From Actinomycetota bacterium (GTDB lineage: Bacteria; Actinomycetota; Thermoleophilia; Gaiellales; F1-60-MAGs149): DNA of 22,193 nucleotides. Of this stretch, positions 14,617 through 22,191 are shown piece by piece (within the stretch, counting starts at the first letter, position 1; each line of letters opens with the position of its first letter). A program made the position numbers and the translations under genes. The stretch is taken from positions 1 to 22,193 of the forward strand of contig CANKHS010000005.1 in NCBI GenBank assembly GCA_947481755.1. Reading direction: 5' to 3'. A model generated the notes under the pieces. The model saw nothing but the letters and a program-made list of their open reading frames with translations, did no database searches and was not told where the DNA came from.

Positions 14617-16275
14617 CTAGCGATCGTTCGACGCAAGAGCGCCGACGACGCCCGCACCGACCAGCACCGACCCGCCGACGACCAGAGCGGCGGGCAACGA
14701 CCCGGTACCAGCTGCGCCAATCAGCGACGCGAGATCGGCGCCACGCAGCAGGAAGATCAAGAGACCCGCGGCCGCGACGGGGCCAAGACCCCAGGCCATC
14801 CGTGGCACGAGTTCGTCTGGTCGAGTCAGCAACGTCCAAACCCACAGCGCCGGTACGGCAATCAAGACTGACGCCGGGCTGCCAGCGAGGAGCAGCACGG
14901 CGGCGCCGAGACCGATCACCGGCGTTGCCACCAGTGGTAGTGGTGCACGGAACCGATACCGCAATAGGTACACAGCGATCGCGACCGAGATGATGCCGGC
15001 CGCAATCACAAGCAGCACTGCCAGCAGTCCAGCCTTTGGCCAACCTGAGCCCGGTGGGGTATCGATTCCACCGGCCAGATCCGTGGCTCGCGCAATCAGA
15101 ACCGTCGCAATTCCCGGCACGGCACCGATCGCCGCGACGATCAACGCTGCACTCCAGCCAGCGCGCGATGGGCGGCCGACAAGCAGCGCCTGACCGGCGG
15201 CAAAAAGCGGTCCAAGCAGCAGTGCAATAGCGAGCAAGGCAATCGCTCTGCCCGGGATCACGCGGCCGGATACAGCGACGTAGACACCGCTTGGGGGCGA
15301 AGGACGAGGCTCTGCATCGAGACGAACGAGGAGCGTGCCGATCGCCGCACCGACCGCACCGAACCGAACCTCATCAATTGCTGCCACGCCGACGCCACCA
15401 TCGCCATCACCAAGCTGAATTGCGGCGACACCAGCATCGAGGAATGGCACCTGCGCGCCCGCAGGAGTGACCGGCGCAATCAAATCAAGCACCTGCGTGA
15501 CGGGGCTCGCTGGGCCGGCTGCACCGGCCGCAGGTTGGCTCGCAATCGATTCTTCGAGGCCTCGCAAGAGGAGCTCCGGTGTGCGCACCCCACCCGTGCC
15601 GGCAAACCGAATTGGCAAGGCATCCGTCCCCGAGCCAATCGCGTCGAGCGAAACCACCGCAACCGGACGTAGCCCTGCGGACCGCAATTCGTCGAGTAGG
15701 TGCTGATTGCCTGCCTGCCCAACGGTGCCGCCGTCGGTCGAGGCCAGCACCAACGTACGTGCGCGCTCAACTCCCGACAGATCACGCGCCAACTCGACAA
15801 TCGCTGCCGTACCTGTCGCGTTGTCGTTGAGGCCAGGACCAGGCGCAATGTCGTCGCGATTGGCAAGCACGACGATCGCCTCGTCAGATGAGCCCTTCTC
15901 GACGACCCAGAGGTTCTCCATCATCACGTCTGTGCCCTGTGCCCCGGGCGCACGAAACGACGATCGCTGGACGGTCTCGCCGCTTGCCTCACTCAATGAG
16001 CCTGCGACCTGGTCCGCCGCCTGTTTTGCCGTCAAGGTGCCAGGGGCACGATCTGGCGCAAGTTCGGCAAGCTGGCGGGCGTATGCGGCGGCGTGGGTAC
16101 CGTCAAAACTGGGAGCCACAGCGACCGTTGCGGATGGTCCAGCCGGTGTGCGAACGCTGACCAAAAGAATGATCAGCGCGAGCAGCGGTGGGACGATAAA
16201 GGCAATGCGAAGCGCTCGTCCGGCACTTCCGCGCGGACCCCGAACCGGTTGCACACTGCCACGCTGGTTAACCAC
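14617..16275 (-). CDS. Multi-pass membrane protein with degenerate M28-type peptidase domain
   Basis: This 552-residue protein has an N-terminal membrane anchor (23-42), an extracytoplasmic M28-like domain (about 55-322) and around seven C-terminal membrane helices (about 342-547). The fold is recognised from GPGLNDNATGTAAIVELAR (146-164), RTLVLAST and the VVSLDAIGSG strand (207-216). The metal-ligand set is broken. The HxD position reads R140-D141-D142, the catalytic and metal Glu pair is D181-G182, and no C-terminal histidine follows. Only D151 and D211 remain. It is probably not an active aminopeptidase. The start is GTG 16275, 26 bases from the divergent response regulator; a downstream start is possible. 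Function is unknown and regulation with the two-component pair is only a positional guess. Confidence 0.8.
   Translation of the reverse strand: MVNQRGSVQPVRGPRGSAGRALRIAFIVPPLLALIILLVSVRTPAGPSATVAVAPSFDGTHAAAYARQLAELAPDRAPGTLTAKQAADQVAGSLSEASGETVQRSSFRAPGAQGTDVMMENLWVVEKGSSDEAIVVLANRDDIAPGPGLNDNATGTAAIVELARDLSGVERARTLVLASTDGGTVGQAGNQHLLDELRSAGLRPVAVVSLDAIGSGTDALPIRFAGTGGVRTPELLLRGLEESIASQPAAGAAGPASPVTQVLDLIAPVTPAGAQVPFLDAGVAAIQLGDGDGGVGVAAIDEVRFGAVGAAIGTLLVRLDAEPRPSPPSGVYVAVSGRVIPGRAIALLAIALLLGPLFAAGQALLVGRPSRAGWSAALIVAAIGAVPGIATVLIARATDLAGGIDTPPGSGWPKAGLLAVLLVIAAGIISVAIAVYLLRYRFRAPLPLVATPVIGLGAAVLLLAGSPASVLIAVPALWVWTLLTRPDELVPRMAWGLGPVAAAGLLIFLLRGADLASLIGAAGTGSLPAALVVGGSVLVGAGVVGALASNDR
16265..16274. 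promoter_or_regulatory. Perfect palindrome at the start of the membrane peptidase-like gene
   Basis: TGGTTAACCA is its own reverse complement. It overlaps the first codons of the minus-strand gene and the presumed -35 position (TTAACC, 16268-16273) of the response regulator promoter. It could be an operator; ten bases is short enough to arise by chance. Confidence 0.35.
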
Positions 16276-16289
16276 AGGCCTGCTGACGG

Positions 16290-16295
16290 TAGCAT
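16290..16295 (+). promoter_or_regulatory. -10 element for leaderless response regulator gene
   Basis: TAGCAT ends exactly six bases before GTG 16302. A TTAACC hexamer lies 16 bases upstream (16268-16273). On the other strand TACCGT (16291-16286) points to the membrane peptidase-like gene, so the two -10 elements overlap. Confidence 0.5.
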
Positions 16296-16301
16296 TGGCT
16301 T

Positions 16302-17009
16302 GTGCAGAATCCGCCCGTGGTCCTAATCATCGATGACGAGGAGTCGCTTCAGGAGCTGCTGACGCATGCGCTCGAGCGCGATGGCTACACCGTGCTGGTG
16401 GCAGGAACGGCCACTGCTGGTCTCGCCGCCTTCGCCAACGATTCGCCGGATGCGATCCTGCTCGACGTCATGCTCCCCGACGGGTCTGGGCACGATGTCT
16501 GCAAGGAAATCCGAGCGACCTCGACTGTCCCGATCATCATGCTGACTGCGCTCGATGACGAAGTCGACAAAGTGGTCGGCCTCGAGCTTGGCGCCGACGA
16601 CTACATCACCAAGCCATTTGGCATGCGCGAGCTCCGTTCGCGCGTCCGTGCCGTCTTGCGTCGCGCGGCGATGACGATGCCGAGCGGTGACGACGAGCCC
16701 GTGGTTGAGGAGCGTCTCGAACTCGCGGGTGTCGTGATGGACCGCGCACGGCATGTTGTGACAGTCGATGGTGTTGCCGCCGACCTGACGTACGTCGAAT
16801 TCGAGATTCTCGCGACCTTGATGACGAGCCCCGGCCGGGTCTACAGCCGCGGCCAATTGCTTGACGCCGTCTGGGGCTCCTCCGACTTCCGCGAACCTCG
16901 CACCGTCGACGTCCACGTGCGTCATCTCCGCGAGAAGATCGAGGCCGACCCGGCGGCACCGGCGCGGATCCACACCGTGCGCGGTGTCGGGTACCGCTTC
17001 GAGGGATAG
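16302..17009 (+). CDS. OmpR/PhoB-family response regulator
   Basis: This 235-residue DNA-binding regulator has a receiver domain (about 5-121) and a winged-helix output domain (about 138-233). Receiver landmarks are the acidic pair D11/D12, the phosphoacceptor D55 (LLDVMLPD), T82 and K104 (ITKPF). The output domain ends with the usual TVDVHVRHLREKI and TVRGVGYRFE segments. The GTG start lacks a ribosome site but follows a TAGCAT hexamer at leaderless distance. The partner histidine kinase begins nine bases after the stop. The promoter is shared with the divergent membrane peptidase-like gene, which makes that gene a possible target; this is inferred from position only. The stimulus is unknown. 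Confidence 0.95.
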   Translation: MQNPPVVLIIDDEESLQELLTHALERDGYTVLVAGTATAGLAAFANDSPDAILLDVMLPDGSGHDVCKEIRATSTVPIIMLTALDDEVDKVVGLELGADDYITKPFGMRELRSRVRAVLRRAAMTMPSGDDEPVVEERLELAGVVMDRARHVVTVDGVAADLTYVEFEILATLMTSPGRVYSRGQLLDAVWGSSDFREPRTVDVHVRHLREKIEADPAAPARIHTVRGVGYRFEG

Positions 17010-17018
17010 CGGCCTGCG

Positions 17019-18434
17019 ATGGACTGGCTCGTCGACCGCGTCTTTCCGTTTCGTCGCCTGACTGTCTGGCTTGGTCTTTTGGTGCTCGTCGTCAGCGCAC
17101 TTGCGTTGACGTTCTCGTACCTGCTTGTGATTGCCTCGCTCGACGATAGCCTCGTCAGCAATCGCGTCAGCATTACCGCCCACGCCGCCCAAACCTCGGC
17201 ACCAACCTTCGCGACAAACTTCGCAAATGCGCTGAGCGGTGCGGCTGGGAGCCCCGATACGAATGCCGTGACGGTGGCCTACGGCACGCTGACCAATACC
17301 GATGCCTCCGTCTACCAGGTCATTACGCAAGACCACCTCGTTCCCGTCACGACGCTCGCCCCGCCGACGCCGAGTGCCGTAGCCGTTTCGGCGGTGGCCG
17401 CGAATGGCGTCCAGAGCGGTGTCGGTACAGCCTCGGGCCGGCGCGTTGCCGAGGCCGCGTACAGCATGCGCATCAGCGGCACGCAGTACGTCGTCGTGCT
17501 CCAGTCGAGCCTTGCTGATATCGACTCAACCGTGGCCCTAACCAGCCGCCGCAGCCTGCTCGGCGCACTGATTGCCCTCCCCCTCGTCGTGATCATCGGC
17601 GCTTTGGCCGCCGCGCTCCTAACCCGCCGTATTCGCCGCCTCGAACGCGCGTCGAGTCGTATTGCTGGTGGCAACCTGAGTGAGCCGATCGTCGATCGTG
17701 GCAAGGACGAAATTGGTGGGCTCGCTGTGGCGCTCGATCAGATGCGCAACGAATTGGCCAGTACGGACGCCGCCCGGCGCGCCTTCGTCGCCAACGCCTC
17801 ACACGAGTTGCGCACACCCGTCTTCGCGCTGTCCGGCTTCTTGGAATTACTGATCGACGAAGAGGACGAGGCCATGCGTCGCCAGTTCCTCGCCACCATG
17901 CAAGATCAGGTCGAGCGCCTGACGCGCCTCGCAACAGACCTGCTCGACCTCTCACGTCTCGATGCCGGCAAGGTGCTCGTTGTGCGCGAGCCTGTCGAGC
18001 TTGCGGATGCGGCCGAGCGCATTGCCCGCGATCTCACACCCGTCGCCAATCGCCGCGGTGCGACGATCGTCATCGAGACCACGCCCGTGATTGCGCTCGG
18101 TGACGAGACGCGCATTGGCCAAATTACGCGCGTCCTGATCGACAACGCCGTGCGGCATAACCCGGAGGGCGTCACGATCTGGGTGCGTACAGAGCAGCGT
18201 GGTGACGCCACAGCCGTGATCATCGAAGACTCCGGACCACCAATCCCACCCGCCGAGGCCGCGACGGTCTTCTCGCGATTCGCACGTGGCAGTGGTGCCG
18301 GTGAGGGTTCAGGTCTTGGCCTCGCGATCGCCTCAGAACTCGCCGGTCGCATGGATGGTCGGCTGGTACTCGATCAGTCCGGCCCCCACAAGGTGTTTCG
18401 GCTCGAACTTCCTGCCGATCGACCGCTCTCCTGA
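17019..18434 (+). CDS. Membrane sensor histidine kinase
   Basis: The 471-residue kinase is the partner of the regulator just upstream. It has a membrane helix at 15-38, an extracytoplasmic sensor region of about 140 residues (39-179) with no recognised fold, a second helix at 180-201, a HAMP linker at about 202-254, and the dimerisation/phosphoacceptor helix with H262 in SHELRTP. The ATPase domain shows the N box DNAVRHNPEG and the G2 box GSGLGLAIASELAGRMDG near the end. All catalytic motifs look intact. The sensor region is rich in Ala, Thr and Val and lacks cysteines. The ATG follows the regulator stop by nine bases, so both form one operon. The signal sensed cannot be deduced. Confidence 0.94.
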   Translation: MDWLVDRVFPFRRLTVWLGLLVLVVSALALTFSYLLVIASLDDSLVSNRVSITAHAAQTSAPTFATNFANALSGAAGSPDTNAVTVAYGTLTNTDASVYQVITQDHLVPVTTLAPPTPSAVAVSAVAANGVQSGVGTASGRRVAEAAYSMRISGTQYVVVLQSSLADIDSTVALTSRRSLLGALIALPLVVIIGALAAALLTRRIRRLERASSRIAGGNLSEPIVDRGKDEIGGLAVALDQMRNELASTDAARRAFVANASHELRTPVFALSGFLELLIDEEDEAMRRQFLATMQDQVERLTRLATDLLDLSRLDAGKVLVVREPVELADAAERIARDLTPVANRRGATIVIETTPVIALGDETRIGQITRVLIDNAVRHNPEGVTIWVRTEQRGDATAVIIEDSGPPIPPAEAATVFSRFARGSGAGEGSGLGLAIASELAGRMDGRLVLDQSGPHKVFRLELPADRPLS

Positions 18435-18460
18435 CCCGGCCCGCGCATTCCGACTATCCT
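18431..18460 (+). promoter_or_regulatory. Promoter for leaderless GT20 gene
   Basis: CTGACC (18431-18436) and TATCCT (18455-18460) are 18 bases apart, and the -10 ends exactly six bases before GTG 18467. Transcription would start at the start codon. The -35 overlaps the histidine kinase stop. Confidence 0.5.
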
Positions 18461-18466
18461 CGTGCG

Positions 18467-19942
18467 GTGGCTGATCCCGAGCAATACCGCCTGACGATCG
18501 TTTCAAACCGCGGCCCAATCACGTATGAGGTCGTTGCTGGCGAGCGTGTCGCCGGGCGCGCCGGTGGTGGCCTCGTATCTGCTCTACGCGGCCTCATTCG
18601 CTCGCATACGGTGACGTGGATTGCCTGCGCCGTCACCGACGAGGACCGGGTCGTGGCGCGCGAGCAGCATGGAAAGGCAGTGCCAGAGGAGGACGACGCA
18701 GGCAACCCGTTCCTCCTCCATCTCGTTGAGCCCGACCCTGCTGACTTCGATCGTGCCTACCACGAGATCGCCAATCCGCTGCTGTGGTTTATCCAGCACG
18801 AGCTCTACGACACGGGGCAATCACCCGTGGTCAGCGAGGACGTCCGCGAGGCCTGGGCTGCCTACCGTCGCTACAACGCCACGATCGCCGCGGCGGCGGC
18901 AACCGAGTACGACTCCGACGCCTTGATGGTGCACGACTACCAGCTCTACCTGGTCCCAGCGATGCTGCGCGAGGCGGGCGTGACGACCCCGATTCTGCAC
19001 TTCACCCACATCCCGTGGCCAGGGCCCAGTGCGTGGCGCCTCTTGCCGGTCGATCTTCGCACCGAACTGCTGCACGGGCTGCTTGGTGCAGACATCGTCG
19101 GGTTGCAGACGGCACACGACGTGCGCGACTTCCTCGCTACCTGTGTCGAGTACCTCGACGGTGTGACGGTGGATCACGAGGCCCGCACCGTGCGCGTTGT
19201 TACCGATCACCGCGCTCGCACCGTGCTTGTTCGCAACTATCCGATCTCCGTCGACCCAGCCGAATTTCGTGAGCACATCACGACGCCCGAGATGGTTGAG
19301 GCTGCCGCAGAGATGACGCGCACGCGGACAAAGCATCTGATCCTCCGCGTCGACCGCACCGACCCGTCGAAGAACATCGTGCGTGGCTTTCATGCCTACG
19401 ATCGCCTGCTCACGCGCCGACCCGACCTGCACGGCGACGTCACGCTGCTGACCCTGCTCGACCCCTCGCGGCTCTCGATTCCCGCCTACTCGCTGTACTT
19501 CGAAACGATCCAGGAGACGGCAGCCGAGGTCAATGCGCGCCACGCGCACGACGGTTGGCTCCCCATCGACCTACGGATTGGCGATAACTTCCCCGACGTC
19601 ATTGCTGCGTACCAGCAGTACGACGTCCTCCTCGTGAATGCGATTGCCGACGGAATGAATTTGATCGCCAAGGAAGCCCCCCTGCTCAACGAGACCGACG
19701 GCGTCATCGTGCTGTCGGAACGTGCGGGCGCCTACGAAGAGCTCGAGCCCTTCGTGCTCGGTATCGATCCGCTTGACGTTGAGGCGACGGCCGCGCAACT
19801 GGAGCGAGCAGTCGAGCTATCGCAAGGCGAGCGTGCAGCCCGTTCGGTCGCGATCAAGGATTTCTTGATGACCCATGACGTCAGCCGCTGGATCGACCTT
19901 CAGTTGCGCGACCTCAATGATCTCTCGGAGGCTCGCCGATGA
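18467..19942 (+). CDS. GT20 glycosyltransferase, trehalose-6-phosphate synthase type
   Basis: This 491-residue GT-B glycosyltransferase most likely transfers glucose from a nucleotide sugar to glucose 6-phosphate. Family landmarks are IVSNRGP at 11-17, GGGLVSAL at 33-40, VHDYQLYLVP at 155-164, HIPWPG at 181-186, the phosphate-binding R294 and K302 (RVDRTDPSKN), and DGMNLIAKE at 395-403. The RVDRTDPSKN form differs from the RLDYSKG of classical OtsA, so acceptor choice could differ (for example glucosylglycerol phosphate synthase is a relative). No trehalose phosphatase gene is nearby. The GTG start at 18467 follows a TATCCT hexamer at leaderless distance. It overlaps the next gene by four bases (ATGA). 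I give no symbol because the substrate is not settled. Confidence 0.87.
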   Translation: MADPEQYRLTIVSNRGPITYEVVAGERVAGRAGGGLVSALRGLIRSHTVTWIACAVTDEDRVVAREQHGKAVPEEDDAGNPFLLHLVEPDPADFDRAYHEIANPLLWFIQHELYDTGQSPVVSEDVREAWAAYRRYNATIAAAAATEYDSDALMVHDYQLYLVPAMLREAGVTTPILHFTHIPWPGPSAWRLLPVDLRTELLHGLLGADIVGLQTAHDVRDFLATCVEYLDGVTVDHEARTVRVVTDHRARTVLVRNYPISVDPAEFREHITTPEMVEAAAEMTRTRTKHLILRVDRTDPSKNIVRGFHAYDRLLTRRPDLHGDVTLLTLLDPSRLSIPAYSLYFETIQETAAEVNARHAHDGWLPIDLRIGDNFPDVIAAYQQYDVLLVNAIADGMNLIAKEAPLLNETDGVIVLSERAGAYEELEPFVLGIDPLDVEATAAQLERAVELSQGERAARSVAIKDFLMTHDVSRWIDLQLRDLNDLSEARR

Positions 19943-20766
19943 GCGACCCGCTGCTGATTGTCGCTGCGCTCAACGGCACCCGCCAGCGCGACGCCTGCCC
20001 GAAGGTGCCGCTGTCTCCGGAAGAGCTTGCGGCAGAGGCCAAGCGTGCAGTCGAGGCCGGCGCCGGCATGGTGCACGTGCACGCCCGCAAGAGCGATGGC
20101 TCCTCCACCTTCGACTTCGTGATCGACGACATCGTTGCGGCGATCCGCAGCGCCGTTGATGTACCGATCTCGATCTCGTCGCAACGCGCACGCCAGACGT
20201 CGCTCGGCACGGTCACTGCGCTCTTCAGCGTGCTGCGCGACCTGCCGGATCTCGCCTCCGTCCATGTCCGGCCACCTGAGGCCGAGCTACCCGCTCATCG
20301 CGAGGAGGCTCGTCAGATCATCGAGGCCTTGGACGCGGCCGATGTTCGTCCCGCACCCGTCGCCGGGAGCCTGGACGCACTTGGTGACCTCGAGGTGCTC
20401 TACAACGACTCGCTACTCGGTCGAGCGCCGTTTGTGATGCTCACGCTCGGTGCGGCTATTTCGGAGTCGGCCGACCTCGCTGCCGGCACGCCCCAAAACG
20501 TGCTGCGCCTGATCGACGCGGTCCGGTCGGTGCTCGCACAGCCGCCGATTGTGGCGAGTGGCCGCGATGCGACCAGCCCGATCGTGCAGGCCGTCGCTGC
20601 CGCCGCCGGTGAGCACATCCGGGTTGGCTTCGAAGATGCCGTCACGCTGCCCGATGGATCGCCTGCGACCTCGAACGCTCAGCTTGTCGAGCACGCTGTC
20701 CGACTCGGCGCTGCGCTCGGGCGTGCACCGATGTCGCCCGACGACGCACGACGCCTGCTTCGCTGA
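19939..20766 (+). CDS. BKACE-family (DUF849) beta-keto acid cleavage enzyme, divergent
   Basis: BKACE enzymes are zinc-dependent TIM barrels that cleave beta-keto acids with acetyl-CoA; the founding member is 3-keto-5-aminohexanoate cleavage enzyme (Kce). The 275-residue length fits. The zinc histidines are H46 and H48 in MVHVHAR, and the C-terminal ligand region RVGFEDAVTLPDG at 228-240 offers E232. SNAQLVEHAVRLGAALGR and the SPDDARRLL tail also match. The central region is divergent from Kce, so its substrate cannot be named. The ATG overlaps the GT20 stop by four bases, an unusual partner for this family. No acetoacetyl-CoA or lysine-fermentation gene is nearby. Confidence 0.85.
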   Translation: MSDPLLIVAALNGTRQRDACPKVPLSPEELAAEAKRAVEAGAGMVHVHARKSDGSSTFDFVIDDIVAAIRSAVDVPISISSQRARQTSLGTVTALFSVLRDLPDLASVHVRPPEAELPAHREEARQIIEALDAADVRPAPVAGSLDALGDLEVLYNDSLLGRAPFVMLTLGAAISESADLAAGTPQNVLRLIDAVRSVLAQPPIVASGRDATSPIVQAVAAAAGEHIRVGFEDAVTLPDGSPATSNAQLVEHAVRLGAALGRAPMSPDDARRLLR

Positions 20767-20796
20767 GACACCGGCCAAGCGGCCATGACACTGCGA

Positions 20797-20802
20797 TACC
20801 GT
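20797..20802 (+). promoter_or_regulatory. Candidate -10 element for the tlpA-type gene
   Basis: TACCGT ends seven bases before ATG 20810, similar to the leaderless spacing of other genes here. A GAGG also lies two bases before the ATG, so conventional initiation is not excluded, although that spacing is short. Confidence 0.35.
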
Positions 20803-20809
20803 TGAGGTA

Positions 20810-21355
20810 ATGTCTCGCCGGTCGCTCATCGTCATCATCGCTCTCGTGGGGGTCGGCGCGGTCGCACTGATTGTCGGACTCCGCGGTGTTTCCGATGCGA
20901 CCAAGGCCGAGACTGGGCCAACCGAGTCGAGCCTGATCCCGCCGTTCACCCCGACCAAGGCGCCAGCCATTACGGGGCAGACGATCACCGGCAAGCCGTT
21001 CGATTTGGCGGATTACGCGGGCAAGCCAATCATTCTTAACTTCTGGGCCTCGTGGTGCGGGCCGTGCCGCCGCGAGATCCCCGCTATCGCCGCCTTCGCC
21101 AAGAGCCATCCGGAGATCCAAGTGCTGGGCGTCGATTATCAGGACGACGTGGCCGACGCCGCCGCCTTCGCGAAAACCCATGGAGCGACGTGGCCCAGCG
21201 TGGTTGACGATGGGCCGATCGGGAGTCACTACAAGGTCCCCGGATTGCCGACCACGTTCTTGATCAATCGTCAGGGCCAGATCGTCGAGCGCATCCTCGG
21301 TGAGGTGACCGAGCCACTGCTCGACGCGCACGTGAAGGCGATGACCGAGCAGTGA
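20810..21355 (+). CDS. Membrane-anchored TlpA/ResA-like thioredoxin
   Basis: This 181-residue thiol-disulfide protein sits outside the cytoplasm, held by an N-terminal helix (about 5-24). The thioredoxin active site is W82-C83-G84-P85-C86 (WASWCGPCRRE), and the cis-proline loop reads VPGLPTTFLI. These features match TlpA, ResA and CcmG proteins that keep apocytochrome c heme-site cysteines reduced. The next gene is a CcdA-type membrane electron carrier overlapping by four bases, which normally supplies such proteins with electrons. A role in maturing the c-type cytochrome QcrC encoded in this window is plausible. ResA versus general disulfide reductase cannot be decided from sequence alone. 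Confidence 0.93.
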   Translation: MSRRSLIVIIALVGVGAVALIVGLRGVSDATKAETGPTESSLIPPFTPTKAPAITGQTITGKPFDLADYAGKPIILNFWASWCGPCRREIPAIAAFAKSHPEIQVLGVDYQDDVADAAAFAKTHGATWPSVVDDGPIGSHYKVPGLPTTFLINRQGQIVERILGEVTEPLLDAHVKAMTEQ

Positions 21356-22068
21356 TCGGCGCGATCAGCCTGTCTGGGGTTGGGCTCGCAACGGCTTTCG
21401 CCGCTGGCCTGGTCTCGTTTTTGTCGCCCTGCGTGTGGCCGCTCGTGCCCGTCTACCTCTCATACGTGTCCGGTGTGCCGTATCAGGAACTCGGCTCGAA
21501 CCGACGCCGTGTGGTGATTACGACCTGCGCCTTCATCGGCGGCTTTACGGTGGTGTTCGCTCTCTACGGCCTCAGTGTCGGGTACCTCGGTACCTTCGTC
21601 GCCGATTACCGGCGCGCGATCGAAATCATCGGCGGCATCTTCGTGATCCTGATGGGGCTCGCGCTACTCGGGTTTGCGCAGCAACTCGTCGGGCGTAGCG
21701 CTCGCGTCGAGCTGAAGGCGCGCCCGGCCTCGCTGGCCGGTGCAGGCCTCGCCGGCGTGGTCTTTGCTGTCGGTTGGACGCCATGCATCGGCCCGGTGCT
21801 GACGTCGATCCTGCTCTACGCCGCATCGCAAGGTGGCGCGGGCGGGTCGGTGTTGCTGTTCGCCTACGGCATCGGACTCGGCGTGCCGTTTTTGCTCAGT
21901 GGCCTGTTGGCCTCGTGGCTGCTCGAACGCACCGGCGCCTATCGCAAGTACGGCGTCTGGGTCAATCGCGTGGCGGGCGTCGTGATGATCATCGTCGGCG
22001 TCCTGCTCGCATCGGGGCAACTTGCCCAGATCACCCAACAGCTGAGCGGCTACGGCGTGATCGTCTAA
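21352..22068 (+). CDS. ccdA: CcdA-type cytochrome c biogenesis transmembrane protein
   Basis: CcdA carries reducing equivalents from cytoplasmic thioredoxin across the membrane to extracytoplasmic thiol proteins. The 238-residue protein is highly hydrophobic with about six helices. The two functional cysteines are C27 (LSPCVWPLVP) and C145 (GWTPCIGPVL), each in the family's PC motif. The GTG start overlaps the tlpA-type stop by four bases (GTGA), and the pair presumably works as one electron relay. It is the short DsbD-middle-domain form without extra domains. Nineteen bases after its stop begins a two-unit palindromic repeat that could end the transcript. Confidence 0.94.
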   Translation: MIGAISLSGVGLATAFAAGLVSFLSPCVWPLVPVYLSYVSGVPYQELGSNRRRVVITTCAFIGGFTVVFALYGLSVGYLGTFVADYRRAIEIIGGIFVILMGLALLGFAQQLVGRSARVELKARPASLAGAGLAGVVFAVGWTPCIGPVLTSILLYAASQGGAGGSVLLFAYGIGLGVPFLLSGLLASWLLERTGAYRKYGVWVNRVAGVVMIIVGVLLASGQLAQITQQLSGYGVIV

Positions 22069-22083
22069 ACGCCGAACCGGCGG

Positions 22084-22191
22084 GATCAACTTTGCTTTGG
22101 GGTCAGACCCCTACGCAAAGTTGGTCGTTATGCCACGTCGGTCGCTTAGGTCAACTTTGCATGGGGGTCTGACCCCAAAGCAAAGTTGATC
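22084..22191. repeat. Two-unit composite palindrome after ccdA
   Basis: Unit 1 (22087-22123) and unit 2 (22152-22188) are each 37 bases with the same layout: CAACTTTGC, three bases, a 13-base core GGGGTCAGACCCC (T in the centre in unit 2), three bases, GCAAAGTTG. Each unit can fold alone into a 9-pair outer and 6-pair inner stem. The two also pair with each other as a long inverted repeat with 28-base spacing, extended by GAT/ATC outside. It resembles REP/BIME elements and may serve as a terminator for ccdA. Confidence 0.92.

Noticed and set aside
22084..22191. CRISPR-like array at the window end
   Set aside because: There are only two units, each internally palindromic and in opposite orientation, with one 28-base spacer and no cas genes.
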